A stretch of DNA of 64,000 bases, taken from the NCBI RefSeq assembly GCF_000956505.1, contig NZ_JYIX01000040.1, positions 186,001-250,000 on the forward strand, read 5' to 3'. Numbering within the stretch: position 1 is the first letter of the stretch; every line of letters begins with the position of its first letter. Both the position numbers and the translations under genes were made by a program. Source of the DNA: Microbacterium azadirachtae. Its GTDB lineage: Bacteria; Actinomycetota; Actinomycetes; Actinomycetales; Microbacteriaceae. This document shows positions 32,678-41,092 of the stretch, in pieces. Below the pieces are notes generated by a model that saw only the letters and a program-made list of their open reading frames with translations, ran no database searches and had not been told where the DNA came from.

Positions 32678-35452
32678 TCAGGCGCGCGGCTTCTCCACCA
32701 TCTCGGTGGTCTCGATCTCGTCACCGATCTGGATGTCGTTGTACTTGCCCAGGCCGATACCCGCCTCGAAGTCCGTGCGGACCTCGGTGACGTCGTCCTT
32801 GAAGCGGCGCAGCGACTCGATGGCCAGGCCATCGGCGAGGACGATGCCGTCGCGGATGACGCGAGCCTTGGCGTTGCGCGTGATCGTTCCCGACCGCACG
32901 ATGACACCGGCGATGTTGCCGAACTTCGAGGAGCGGAACACCTCGCGGATCTCGGCGACACCCGACTGGACCTCTTCGAACTCCGGCTTGAGCATGCCCT
33001 TGAGGGAGTTCTCGATCTCGTCGATCGCGTTGTAGATGACCGAGTAGAACCGCACGTCCACGCCCTCGCGGGACGCGGCCTCACGGGCCTTCGGGTCGGG
33101 ACGGACGTTGAAGCCCACGATGATCGCGTTGTCGATCGTCGCCAGGTTCACGTCCGACTCGGTGACGGCGCCGACACCGCGGTGGATGATGCGCAGCTGC
33201 ACCGAGTCGTCGACCTCGATCTTGAGCAGCGACTCCTCCAGCGCCTCGACGGCACCGGACACGTCGCCCTTGATGATGAGGTTGAGCGTCTCGACCTTGC
33301 CCTCTTCGAGAGCACGCGTGAAGTCCTCGAGCGAGATGCGCTTGCGGGCCTTCGCCAGCTGCGCGTTGCGCTCGACGGCTTCGCGCTTCTCCGCGATCTG
33401 ACGGGCCATGCGGTCCTCGTCGGTCACGATGAAGACGTCGCCGGCACGCGGGACCGAGTTCAGACCCTGCACCTGGACCGGACGGGACGGAGCTGCGGCC
33501 TCGACCGCGTCGCCGTTCTCGTCGATCATGGCGCGGACGCGTCCGTATGCGGTGCCCGCGACGATCGCGTCGCCGATCCGGAGGGTTCCGGACTGGATCA
33601 GCACGGTCGCGACCGAGCCGCGGCCCTTGTCGAGCTTCGCCTCGATGGCGATGCCTCGCGCAGCCTTGTTCGGGTTCGCGGTGAGGTCCAGACCGGCATC
33701 AGCGGTGAGCAGAACGGCGTCCAGGAGCTCCTGGATTCCGGTGTTCGCACGCGCCGAGACGTCCACGAAGATGACGTCTCCGCCGTACTCCTCTGCGACG
33801 AGTCCGTACTCGGTGAGCTGCTGACGCACCTTGGCCGGGTTGGCCTCGGGCTTGTCGACCTTGTTGACCGCGACCACGATCGGCACGTTGGCCGCCTGGG
33901 CGTGGTTCAGCGCCTCGACCGTCTGCGGCATGATGCCGTCGTCGGCCGCGACCACGAGGATCGCGATGTCGGTCACCTGCGCACCACGGGCACGCATGGC
34001 GGTGAACGCCTCGTGACCAGGGGTGTCGATGAAGGTGATCGCACGCTCGATGCCCTCGTGCTCGGTCCACACCTGGTACGCACCGATGTGCTGCGTGATC
34101 CCGCCGGCCTCGCCGTCGATGACGTTGGTCTGGCGGATCGCGTCGAGCAGTCGGGTCTTACCATGGTCGACGTGACCCATGACGGTGACCACCGGGGGAC
34201 GGATCTCGAGGTCGTCCTCGCTCTCCGCCTCCAGCTCGGCCTCGAGGTCGAGACCGAAGCCCTCGAGGAGCTCCTTGTCCTCGTCCTCGGGCGAGACCAT
34301 TTGGATGGTGTAGCCGAGCTCGGCGCCGAGAACCTCGAACGTCGCCTCGTCCAGCGACTCGGTGGCCGTGGCCATCTCGCCGAGGTTGAACAGGATCGTC
34401 ACGAGCGTGCCGGGCTGCACGGTGTAGCCGCGCAGGGCCTCGAGCTTGTCCGCGAAGTCCGCGATCGATGCGCCGCGGCGCAGGCGGATGATCTCGCCGT
34501 TGCCCTTGGAGACGTTGACGCCGCCGACGACCGGCGCCGACCGCATCTCGAACTCTTGCCGCTTCGCCCGCCGCGACTTGCGCTGCTTGCTCTTGCCGCC
34601 GCCCTTGCCGAATGCGCCGGCGGTGCCACCACCGGGGCCGCGGCCTCGACCGCCACCACCGCCGGGACGACCGGCGAAACCGCCGGCCGGAGCGCCACCG
34701 GGGCGCTGGAAGCCACCGCCCGCGCCGGCACCGGCGCCGCCGGGACGACCGGGACCGCCGGTGCGCTGCTGGAACGGAGCGCCAGGACGACCGCCGCCGC
34801 CGGGACGACCGGGACCGCCGGCACGTCCGCCAGGACCCGGGCGGGGTGCGCCGATACGCGGGGAACCGGGGCGCGGAGCCTGCGGACGCGGGATGTTGCC
34901 CGGCGTCGGACGCGAGCCCATGCCCTGCTGCGAGGAGAAGGGGTTGTTGCCCGGGCGGGGACCCGCCGGACGCGAGCCCATGCCCTGCTGCGAGGAGAAC
35001 GGGTTGTTCCCCGGACGCGGGGCGCCGGGGCGCGGAGCGCCGGAGCCACCGGGCTTGGGCGCGGACGACTTCTCCGCGGAGGGCTCAGCCGGAGCGGCAG
35101 GCGCGGCCGGGGCAGCGGGCTGCTCCGCGACCGGCGCCGGAGCCGGCTCAGCAGGCTTGGCCGGACCCGGCTTGGGGCCGGGGGTCGGCGCCTTGGGGCC
35201 GGGCTTGGGCGCGCCGGAGGACGCCGCGGCAGGCGTGGCGCCGCCGGGCTTCGCGGCCGGGGCGCCCGCAGGCGCAGCACCGGTCGGCTTGCCGGCCTCG
35301 ATGGCGGCGCGCAGCTTGCGCGCGACCGGAGGCTCGATCGTAGATGAGGGGGACTTCACGAACTCGCCGAGCTCCTTGAGCTTCGCGAGTGCGAACTTAC
35401 TGTCGACGCCGAGTTCAGCGGCGATCTCGTGCACGCGTGGTTTACCAGCCAC
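32678..35452 (-). CDS. infB: translation initiation factor IF-2
   Basis: 924-residue GTPase that places fMet-tRNA on the 30S subunit. IF2_N domain (1-50: MAGKPRVHEIAAELGVDSK), then a Pro/Gly/Ala-rich linker (about 55-300), then the G domain with GHVDHGKT (about 425), DTPGHE, NKVDKPEA; C-terminal beta-barrels follow. The linker contains a 20-residue unit repeated twice (N-N-P-F-S-S-Q-Q-G-M-G-S-R-P). GTTCGCACTC-rich upstream, ATG 35452 after AGGAG. Second gene after ylxR. Confidence 0.97.
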   Translation of the reverse strand: MAGKPRVHEIAAELGVDSKFALAKLKELGEFVKSPSSTIEPPVARKLRAAIEAGKPTGAAPAGAPAAKPGGATPAAASSGAPKPGPKAPTPGPKPGPAKPAEPAPAPVAEQPAAPAAPAAPAEPSAEKSSAPKPGGSGAPRPGAPRPGNNPFSSQQGMGSRPAGPRPGNNPFSSQQGMGSRPTPGNIPRPQAPRPGSPRIGAPRPGPGGRAGGPGRPGGGGRPGAPFQQRTGGPGRPGGAGAGAGGGFQRPGGAPAGGFAGRPGGGGGRGRGPGGGTAGAFGKGGGKSKQRKSRRAKRQEFEMRSAPVVGGVNVSKGNGEIIRLRRGASIADFADKLEALRGYTVQPGTLVTILFNLGEMATATESLDEATFEVLGAELGYTIQMVSPEDEDKELLEGFGLDLEAELEAESEDDLEIRPPVVTVMGHVDHGKTRLLDAIRQTNVIDGEAGGITQHIGAYQVWTEHEGIERAITFIDTPGHEAFTAMRARGAQVTDIAILVVAADDGIMPQTVEALNHAQAANVPIVVAVNKVDKPEANPAKVRQQLTEYGLVAEEYGGDVIFVDVSARANTGIQELLDAVLLTADAGLDLTANPNKAARGIAIEAKLDKGRGSVATVLIQSGTLRIGDAIVAGTAYGRVRAMIDENGDAVEAAAPSRPVQVQGLNSVPRAGDVFIVTDEDRMARQIAEKREAVERNAQLAKARKRISLEDFTRALEEGKVETLNLIIKGDVSGAVEALEESLLKIEVDDSVQLRIIHRGVGAVTESDVNLATIDNAIIVGFNVRPDPKAREAASREGVDVRFYSVIYNAIDEIENSLKGMLKPEFEEVQSGVAEIREVFRSSKFGNIAGVIVRSGTITRNAKARVIRDGIVLADGLAIESLRRFKDDVTEVRTDFEAGIGLGKYNDIQIGDEIETTEMVEKPRA
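34911..35020. repeat. 60-nt tandem repeat inside infB linker
   Basis: Two units beginning CGCGAGCCCATGCCCTGCTG at 34911 and 34971 are nearly identical over about 40 bases. They encode the repeated NNPFSSQQGMGSRP unit and mark a recent in-frame duplication. Confidence 0.85.
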
Positions 35453-35511
35453 AATTCTCCTGTCAGGGTCGGTCCGCCCTGGCAGGGCAGACCACTAGTC
35501 GCGGACGGGTC

Positions 35512-35802
35512 TCATTTCGAGCCGTTCACTTTGTTTCCATAGCCGTTCAGCCGTTTCTCGAGGGTCTGCGTGTTCTCTGCTTCCGGGAATTCCATTGCAG
35601 CGGACACACGGAGCGCACGGGCGAAGGCGCGTCTCCGCAGGGCGGTGACCACGCACTCCAGTGCCGGATGCACCCACGCACCCCGCCCCGGCAGCACGGC
35701 CTGCTCGTCGAAGACGAGCTCACCGTTCCGGATTGCCACCCTGAGCAGGGCGGTGCGAGATGCACGAGCGCGGCAACCGACACACGTTCGTACGGGTTCC
35801 AT
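35512..35802 (-). CDS. ylxR: YlxR-family RNA-binding protein (DUF448)
   Basis: 96-residue basic protein of the nusA-infB operon. The conserved start EPVRTCVGCRARASRTALLRV (2-22) and GRGAWVHPALECV (about 39-51) define the family. YlxR binds RNase P RNA or acts as a regulator in some species. GAGG lies about six bases before ATG 35802. Confidence 0.93.
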   Translation of the reverse strand: MEPVRTCVGCRARASRTALLRVAIRNGELVFDEQAVLPGRGAWVHPALECVVTALRRRAFARALRVSAAMEFPEAENTQTLEKRLNGYGNKVNGSK

Positions 35803-35919
35803 CTTACACCTCGGATCTCAGGCGCTTGTTCGCGAGCGACGGGAGGCTTCGTCTCAGTCGCTTCGCGTTGCTCAGCCTTGACCCGTGACGCATCAACGCG
35901 ACTGCGTCGCATCGCTCCG

Positions 35920-36906
35920 TCACGCGTCGAGAATCGAGTCCGGCTGGATGTCGATCTTGGCGCCGGTGAGCTTGGCGGCGAGGCGGGCGTTCTGGCCCTC
36001 CTTGCCGATCGCGAGCGACAGCTGGTAGTCGGGGACCAGGGCACGGACGGCCTTGGTGCCGGAGTCGAGCACGAACGCGCTGGTCACCTTCGCGGGCGAA
36101 AGGGCGTGCGCGACGAACGTCGCGAGGTCCTGGTGGTAGTCGACGATGTCGATCTTCTCCCCGGCCAGCTCCTCGGTGACCGCGCGGACCCGTCGGCCCA
36201 TCTCGCCGATGCATGCGCCCTTGGCGTTGATGGCCGGGTCATTCGCCTTCACCGCGATCTTGCTGCGGTGCCCCGCCTCACGGGCCAGCGCGACGATCTC
36301 GACCAGGCCCGCGGCGATCTCCGGCACCTCGAGCGCGAACAGCTTGCGCACGAGTCCGGGGTGCGTGCGGGACACGGTGATCGCCGGACCCTTCATCCCC
36401 TTGGCGACGGAGGTCACGTACACGCGGATGCGCGTGCCGTGCGCGTACTCCTCGCCGGGGACCTGCTCCTCGGGCGGGAGGATGGCCTCGACGGATCCGA
36501 GATCGACGTGGATCATGCGCGGGTTCGGACCCTGCTGGATCACGCCGGCGACGATGTCGCCCTCCTTGCCGCGGAACTCTCCGAGCACGGCGTCGTCGGC
36601 GATGTCGCGCAGACGCTGGCCGATGACCTGCTTGGCGGCGAAGGCCGCGATGCGGCCGAAGTCGTCGGGCGTCGAGTCCTCCTCGCCGATGATCGCGCCC
36701 TCGTCGTCGCGCACGGGGACCATGACGGTCACGTGACCGGTCTTGCGGTCGAGGTCGACGCGAGTGCCCTCGGTCAGCACGCCCTCTTGGGAGTCGTGCT
36801 TGGCGTAGGCGGTCAGGACGGCCTGCTCGATGATCGCGATCAGCTCGTCGAAGGGAATCTCCTTCTCCCGCTCGATCGTGCGCAGCAACCCGAGATCGAT
36901 ATCCAT
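35920..36906 (-). CDS. nusA: transcription termination/antitermination factor NusA
   Basis: 328-residue RNA-polymerase-binding protein. N-terminal domain (1-105), S1 domain (about 108-180: GDIVAGVIQQGP..HVDLGSVEA), then KH1 (IAVKANDPAINAKGACIGEMGRR, about 220-242) and KH2 (LSLAIGKEGQNARLAAKLTGAKIDI, about 298-322). No C-terminal acidic repeats, as usual in actinobacteria. ATG 36906 after GGGAGG. rimP, the usual first gene, is absent; an amine oxidase gene faces away instead. Confidence 0.96.
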   Translation of the reverse strand: MDIDLGLLRTIEREKEIPFDELIAIIEQAVLTAYAKHDSQEGVLTEGTRVDLDRKTGHVTVMVPVRDDEGAIIGEEDSTPDDFGRIAAFAAKQVIGQRLRDIADDAVLGEFRGKEGDIVAGVIQQGPNPRMIHVDLGSVEAILPPEEQVPGEEYAHGTRIRVYVTSVAKGMKGPAITVSRTHPGLVRKLFALEVPEIAAGLVEIVALAREAGHRSKIAVKANDPAINAKGACIGEMGRRVRAVTEELAGEKIDIVDYHQDLATFVAHALSPAKVTSAFVLDSGTKAVRALVPDYQLSLAIGKEGQNARLAAKLTGAKIDIQPDSILDA

Positions 36907-37050
36907 GACGGCCTCCCTGTTCAGCTCTCGTCGGCGCGCACCCGCACGCACGACATCCGTACAACGATACCCTGGCCGGACCCCCCTCGGCGAAGTCCCC
37001 CGGTCGCCGGGTCGGGGACGACGACGGCGAGGACGCCCCGAGGAGGACAT

Positions 37051-38409
37051 GTGCCCGAGTTCGACACGATCGTGATCGGTGCCGGCATGTCCGGCGCGAC
37101 CGCGGCACGGCTGCTCGCCGACGCGGGACAGCGCGTACTGGTGCTGGAGGCGCGGAACCGGATCGGCGGGCGCATGCACACGGACCGCGAGGCCGGCTTC
37201 TCCGTGGACCTCGGCGCGTCCTGGATCCACGGGATCGATGATTCCCGCCTGTGGGAGCTCGCGCAGGCGCTTGACCTGCCGACGATCGAGTTCACCGTCG
37301 GCAGCTTCCAGGCCGGCGGGCGCCCCATCGCCGACTTCGACGGCACGGGGAGCCGGATGTCCGCGGCGGAGAGCGCGCAGTGGGTCGCCGACGTCGAGAT
37401 GGCCGATCGCGCCCTGGAGGAGGCGATCTCCCGGTCGACTCCCGGCGATACCTACCTCGATGTGACGGAGCGCGCGCTGGACGGGCTCGAGCGCCGCGAA
37501 GACGCCCTGGATCCCGAGCGCATCGACGAGATCCGGGAGTTCTTCCGGCACCGCGTCGAGGAGCAGTGCGGTGCCTGGATCGGCGACCTCGACGCCCACG
37601 GGCTCGACGAGGACACGATCGACGGCGACGAGGTGGTGTTCCCCCGGGGCTACGACGAGCTGCCGCACCGCATCGCGGCGGGACTGGACGTGCGGCTCGA
37701 GCACGTGGTGCGGCGGATCGCGCGCGTCGCGGACGGTGTGCGCGTCGAGACCGACCGCGGCGTGTTCGCCGCGGCGCAGACGATCGTCACCGTGCCGCTC
37801 GGGGTGCTGAAGGCGGGCGCGATCGCCTTCGAGCCGCCCCTGCCCGCCGAAGTCGCGGATCCGATCGCGCGGCTCGGCATGGGGGTGTTCAACAAGCTGT
37901 TCCTGCAGTTCCCCGAACGCTTCTGGGAGGACGGCGCCTATGCGATCCGCGCTCTCGGCGAGCCCGGCGAGCACTGGCACTCCTGGTACGACGTGTCCGC
38001 GATCAGCGGCCGGCCGACGCTCCTGACCTTCGCCGCGGGCCCCTTCGGGAGGCATGTGCAGACGCTCACCGACGACGCCGCCGCTGCAGACGCGGTGGCG
38101 GCGCTGAGACGGCTCTACGGCGAGGCCGTCCCGGATCCGATCGCCCGCTGGATCACGCGCTGGGGCGAGGATCCCTTCTCGCACGGCTCGTATTCGCACG
38201 TCGCGACCGGATCCTCGCACCACGACCACGACGCGCTCGCAGGCCCGGCGGACGGCGTGCTGCACTTCGCCGGCGAGGCCACCTGGGGCGAGGAGCCCGC
38301 GACGGTCGGCGGGGCCTACGCGTCGGGCGCGCGCGCCGCGGAGCGGGTGCTGGGGCGGCCTGTCGACCTCGCCGCCTTCGCCGAGGGGATCCGACGCTCC
38401 GAGGCGTGA
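37051..38409 (+). CDS. flavin monoamine oxidase family protein
   Basis: 452-residue FAD enzyme. The dinucleotide-binding loop is DTIVIGAGMSGATAARLLADAG (4-25), followed by EARNRIGGRMHTD (about 33-45). C-terminal FAD-contact sequence H-F-A-G-E-A-T-W-G...G-A-Y-A-S-G-ARAA lies at about 406-430. No signal peptide. It is related to polyamine/monoamine oxidases; the substrate is unknown. GTG 37051 follows GAGGAGGACAT. Confidence 0.9.
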   Translation: MPEFDTIVIGAGMSGATAARLLADAGQRVLVLEARNRIGGRMHTDREAGFSVDLGASWIHGIDDSRLWELAQALDLPTIEFTVGSFQAGGRPIADFDGTGSRMSAAESAQWVADVEMADRALEEAISRSTPGDTYLDVTERALDGLERREDALDPERIDEIREFFRHRVEEQCGAWIGDLDAHGLDEDTIDGDEVVFPRGYDELPHRIAAGLDVRLEHVVRRIARVADGVRVETDRGVFAAAQTIVTVPLGVLKAGAIAFEPPLPAEVADPIARLGMGVFNKLFLQFPERFWEDGAYAIRALGEPGEHWHSWYDVSAISGRPTLLTFAAGPFGRHVQTLTDDAAAADAVAALRRLYGEAVPDPIARWITRWGEDPFSHGSYSHVATGSSHHDHDALAGPADGVLHFAGEATWGEEPATVGGAYASGARAAERVLGRPVDLAAFAEGIRRSEA

Positions 38410-38527
38410 GCAGGACGGTACCGCTCGCGCTGCTTTGGTTCTACAGTGCTGTCATGGAGGCCGCGCTGGGGGCTCCGACTACCCGAGAACCGTGGACGAC
38501 CGGGACGATCGTCGAGGCGGTGACGAC

Positions 38528-38788
38528 GTGCGCGCCGTGATCGCGCCGCTCGGCGCCGACCCGTCGGGCCGTGCTCTGGACGCGCTCACTCCGCGCGAGC
38601 TCGAGGTGCTGGCGCTCATGTCCGAGGGCTGGTCGAACGCGGCGATCGGCGGGCATCTGTTCCTCTCCGAGCGAACCGTCGAGACGCACATCGGCGGCAT
38701 CTTCGCCAAACTCGGCATCGAGGACTCCCCCGACGGCAACCGTCGCGTCCGCGCCATCCTCGCGTATCTGCAGGCCCCCGCCCGCTGA
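38528..38788 (+). CDS. orphan LuxR/NarL helix-turn-helix stub
   Basis: About 86 residues from GTG 38528. It consists of only the effector domain: LTPRELEVLALMSEGWSNAAIGGHLFLSERTVETHIGGIFAKLGI (about 18-62), then the typical RRVRAILAYL end. This is the C terminus of NarL-type response regulators, which are about 215 residues with a receiver domain. No receiver remnant is visible upstream in any frame, so it is either a truncated remnant or a stand-alone DNA-binding protein. The start is uncertain; the frame is open to 38435. Confidence 0.55.
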   Translation: MRAVIAPLGADPSGRALDALTPRELEVLALMSEGWSNAAIGGHLFLSERTVETHIGGIFAKLGIEDSPDGNRRVRAILAYLQAPAR

Positions 38789-38805
38789 CCCCCGCCCCTC
38801 CTGAG

Positions 38806-38879
38806 TTCCACTCCATCTCCGGTCGTCCCCATGAGCGGACCCCATGGCGTCCTCTCATGGGGACGACTCGGAAGTGGAA
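38806..38879. terminator. bidirectional terminator
   Basis: Nested inverted repeat: TTCCACT/AGTGGAA outside (38806 and 38873), GTCGTCCCCATGAG/CTCATGGGGACGAC inside (38822-38835 with 38853-38866), between convergent genes. Confidence 0.7.
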
Positions 38880-38887
38880 GGGCGTGT

Positions 38888-39955
38888 TCAGGCGGAAGGG
38901 GCGGAAGGGGCGGAAGGAGCGGAGGGAGCGGAGCCGAACCGGTTGACCGCTCCGATGAGGCGGAAGAGGCTCCCGACCGAGCGCTGGTCGAGGTGCAGCG
39001 ACAGCCGCGGCAGCTCCACGCGGTCCTTGTCGGCGAGTTCCGCGGGCTGCGGACCGCAGGCCTCGATGCGGCCGGAGGACAGCATCGATCCGAACTGCTC
39101 GTTCAGCTGCGCGATCTCGTCCGAGGTCGGCTCCGCGCGCAGCCGGAGGACGAGCAGGTCCCCCACCCACCGCAGCGAGTCGTAGTTGCGCCAGAATCCG
39201 GTGACGACCGCCGCTGCCTCGGTCACGGAGTCGGTGATCCGCACGCGGTCGAAGTCGCCGGGCGAGATCACGCCGGTCGGCGCGAGGTCCTCCTGGACGA
39301 AGCGCTCCAGCCCCCGCCAGAACGTTCCGCCCGGTTCGTCGAGCAGCACGATCGGCATGGGCTCCGCCTTGCCGGTCTGCTGCAGCGTGAGCAGCTCGAA
39401 CATCTCGTCCAGGGTGCCGAAGCCTCCCGGCAGGCAGATGAACCCGCCCGACTCCTTCATGAGCATGAGCTTGCGCGTGAAGAAGTACTTCATCGCGACG
39501 ACGTGCTCCTGCTCGGCGACGATCGTGTTGGCCTTCTCTTCGAACGGGAGCCGGATCGAGACCCCGAGGGAGCGCTCAGGGCCCGCCCCTTCGGCGGCGG
39601 CCTGCATGATCCCCGGCCCCGCGCCGGTCACCACCATCCAGCCCTCCGCGGCGAGCGCCGCCGCCACATCGCGCGCCTGCCGGTACAGGGGGTCGTCCTG
39701 CGCGGTGCGGGCGGATCCGAAGACCGTGACCTTCGGCACACCGTGGAACGGAGCGAACAGCCGGAAGGCGCTGCGCATCTCGGAGAGGGCGGCCGAGGCG
39801 ATCTTCAGATCCAGCCGGTCCGTGCCGTCCTCGCCGAGCAGCACGGCGGTCTGCAGCATCCGCAGCACCAGGCGCCGGTCGGCGTGCACACCGGCGTCGT
39901 CGAGCACGGCGTTGATCTCGGCCCTGAGGGCGGGAGGCAGGATCTCGTCGGTCAT
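38888..39955 (-). CDS. LOG-family protein (TIGR00730-like)
   Basis: 355 residues. Rossmann fold with VFGSARTAQDDP, VVTGAGPGIMQAAAEGA (about 108-124) and the LOG motif LPGGFGTLDEMFE (about 180-192), used by cytokinin-riboside phosphoribohydrolases on nucleotide monophosphates. It is longer than short LOGs (about 190) and belongs to the larger bacterial subgroup with extra C-terminal region. The C terminus ends in a SAP tandem repeat encoded by a 9-bp minisatellite (38889-38930). Confidence 0.88.
   Translation of the reverse strand: MTDEILPPALRAEINAVLDDAGVHADRRLVLRMLQTAVLLGEDGTDRLDLKIASAALSEMRSAFRLFAPFHGVPKVTVFGSARTAQDDPLYRQARDVAAALAAEGWMVVTGAGPGIMQAAAEGAGPERSLGVSIRLPFEEKANTIVAEQEHVVAMKYFFTRKLMLMKESGGFICLPGGFGTLDEMFELLTLQQTGKAEPMPIVLLDEPGGTFWRGLERFVQEDLAPTGVISPGDFDRVRITDSVTEAAAVVTGFWRNYDSLRWVGDLLVLRLRAEPTSDEIAQLNEQFGSMLSSGRIEACGPQPAELADKDRVELPRLSLHLDQRSVGSLFRLIGAVNRFGSAPSAPSAPSAPSA
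38889..38930. repeat. 9-bp minisatellite at the 3' end of the LOG gene
   Basis: GGCGGAAGG-type units repeat four to five times and encode the S-A-P-S-A-P tail. Copy number could vary between strains. Confidence 0.7.
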
Positions 39956-40023
39956 GCCTCCAGCGTGTCACGCCCCCCGCGTCGGCGGACGCCGCCGCGC
40001 GGAGCAGCCCTCGCCCGCGTCCG

Positions 40024-40464
40024 TCAGTCCGCGGCAGGCCAGGGCATGGGACGCTCCGGCAGGCGCGCGCTGTCGTCGGGGAGGTGCGGCAGCGACTCGC
40101 CGCCGGCGCGGATGCAGAGCCAGCGCAGCTCGCTGGGACTGTCCGGGCGGGCGCGCCAGGTGCGCGGCACGCCCTGGCCGACGCGGACGACCGAACCGGG
40201 TCCGACCTCGACGACGTCGTCGCCGACACCCATCTGACCGCGTCCGGCGAGGAACACGTAGAGCTCCTCGATCCGCGCATGCGTATGCCAGTAGCCCGCC
40301 TCCTCACCGGGGACCAGGGCGTTGGCTGTCATGCCGATGTACTGCATCGTGAGCTCGTGGTCGACGACGCGCCGTCCGTCGCGCGAGCGCGTCTCGTCGA
40401 ACCCGCCGTGGAAGGCCCGCCACTCGTCGGGGCTCCCGATGCTCATGACCTGATAGTCGCTCAT
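40024..40464 (-). CDS. cupin domain protein
   Basis: 146-residue single cupin. Metal-binding motif 1 has GYWHTHARIEELYVFLAGRGQMGVG (about 58-82) with His-His-Glu spacing; motif 2 is GPGSVVRVGQGVPRTWRA. Its ATG overlaps the upstream PNPOx-like stop by four bases (ATGA). Likely a small sensor or isomerase-type cupin; the substrate is unknown. Confidence 0.85.
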   Translation of the reverse strand: MSDYQVMSIGSPDEWRAFHGGFDETRSRDGRRVVDHELTMQYIGMTANALVPGEEAGYWHTHARIEELYVFLAGRGQMGVGDDVVEVGPGSVVRVGQGVPRTWRARPDSPSELRWLCIRAGGESLPHLPDDSARLPERPMPWPAAD

Positions 40465-41057
40465 CCGCTCTCCTCCTCCGCGCCCTGACGCGTGCCCTCG
40501 CCACCGCTCCAGGACCGGAGCCAGCGATCTCCCTCCCGGGTGTACACGATGCGGGTGTGCCTGCGGTCCGTCGCACCCTGCCAGAACTCGATCCAGCTCG
40601 GAACGATCCGCCAGAGCACCCAGTCGCCCTCGGCGACCCCGGCGCGCGCTGCCTCGGAACGCGCCGCGAGATCGGCGGCGATCTCCTCCGCGGAAGCCTC
40701 GATCACCGGCCCCCGCACCCGCACGGCGCGCAGCACCGGCTGCCACCAGAAGTTCAGCGCAGCTGCGGGATTCGCCGCGAGCTGGCGGCCCTTGGCGGAG
40801 GAGCGCGTGCCCGCGAACGCCCAGCCGCGCTCGTCCACGTCCTTGAGGATGAGGGTGCGCGCGTCCGGAACGCCGTCGGCGTCGACCGTCGCCAGGGTCA
40901 CCGCATGAGGCTCGGCGACGCCGGCCTCCGCCGCGGCCGTGATCCAGTTCAGGAACAGTGCGAGCGGATCGTCCGGCACCGCGTCGGGATGCAGCGCAGG
41001 AGCGGATCCGGTGAGCGAGGGGCGTGCTCGCAGCCAGGCGGCAGGCGTGGTGTCCAT
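40461..41057 (-). CDS. pyridoxamine 5'-phosphate oxidase-family protein
   Basis: 198-residue split-barrel FMN protein resembling PdxH: VTLATVDADGVPDARTLILKDVDERGWAFAGT..SAKGRQLAANPAAALNFWW (about 53-105), then IEFWQGATDRRHTRIVYTREGDRW at the C terminus. The R-x-V-x-x-G FMN-binding part matches PdxH, and the C-terminal dimer region is kept, so vitamin B6 salvage oxidase activity is likely. CAGGAT sits six bases before ATG 41057. Confidence 0.82.
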   Translation of the reverse strand: MDTTPAAWLRARPSLTGSAPALHPDAVPDDPLALFLNWITAAAEAGVAEPHAVTLATVDADGVPDARTLILKDVDERGWAFAGTRSSAKGRQLAANPAAALNFWWQPVLRAVRVRGPVIEASAEEIAADLAARSEAARAGVAEGDWVLWRIVPSWIEFWQGATDRRHTRIVYTREGDRWLRSWSGGEGTRQGAEEESG

Positions 41058-41092
41058 GCCCCCATCCTGCAGGACACGCACCCGCCGAGGTC

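Noticed and set aside
35389..37050. N-terminal extension of the amine oxidase
   Set aside because: The stretch is antisense to nusA and ylxR; the FAD-binding motif starts four residues after GTG 37051, which has its own ribosome site.
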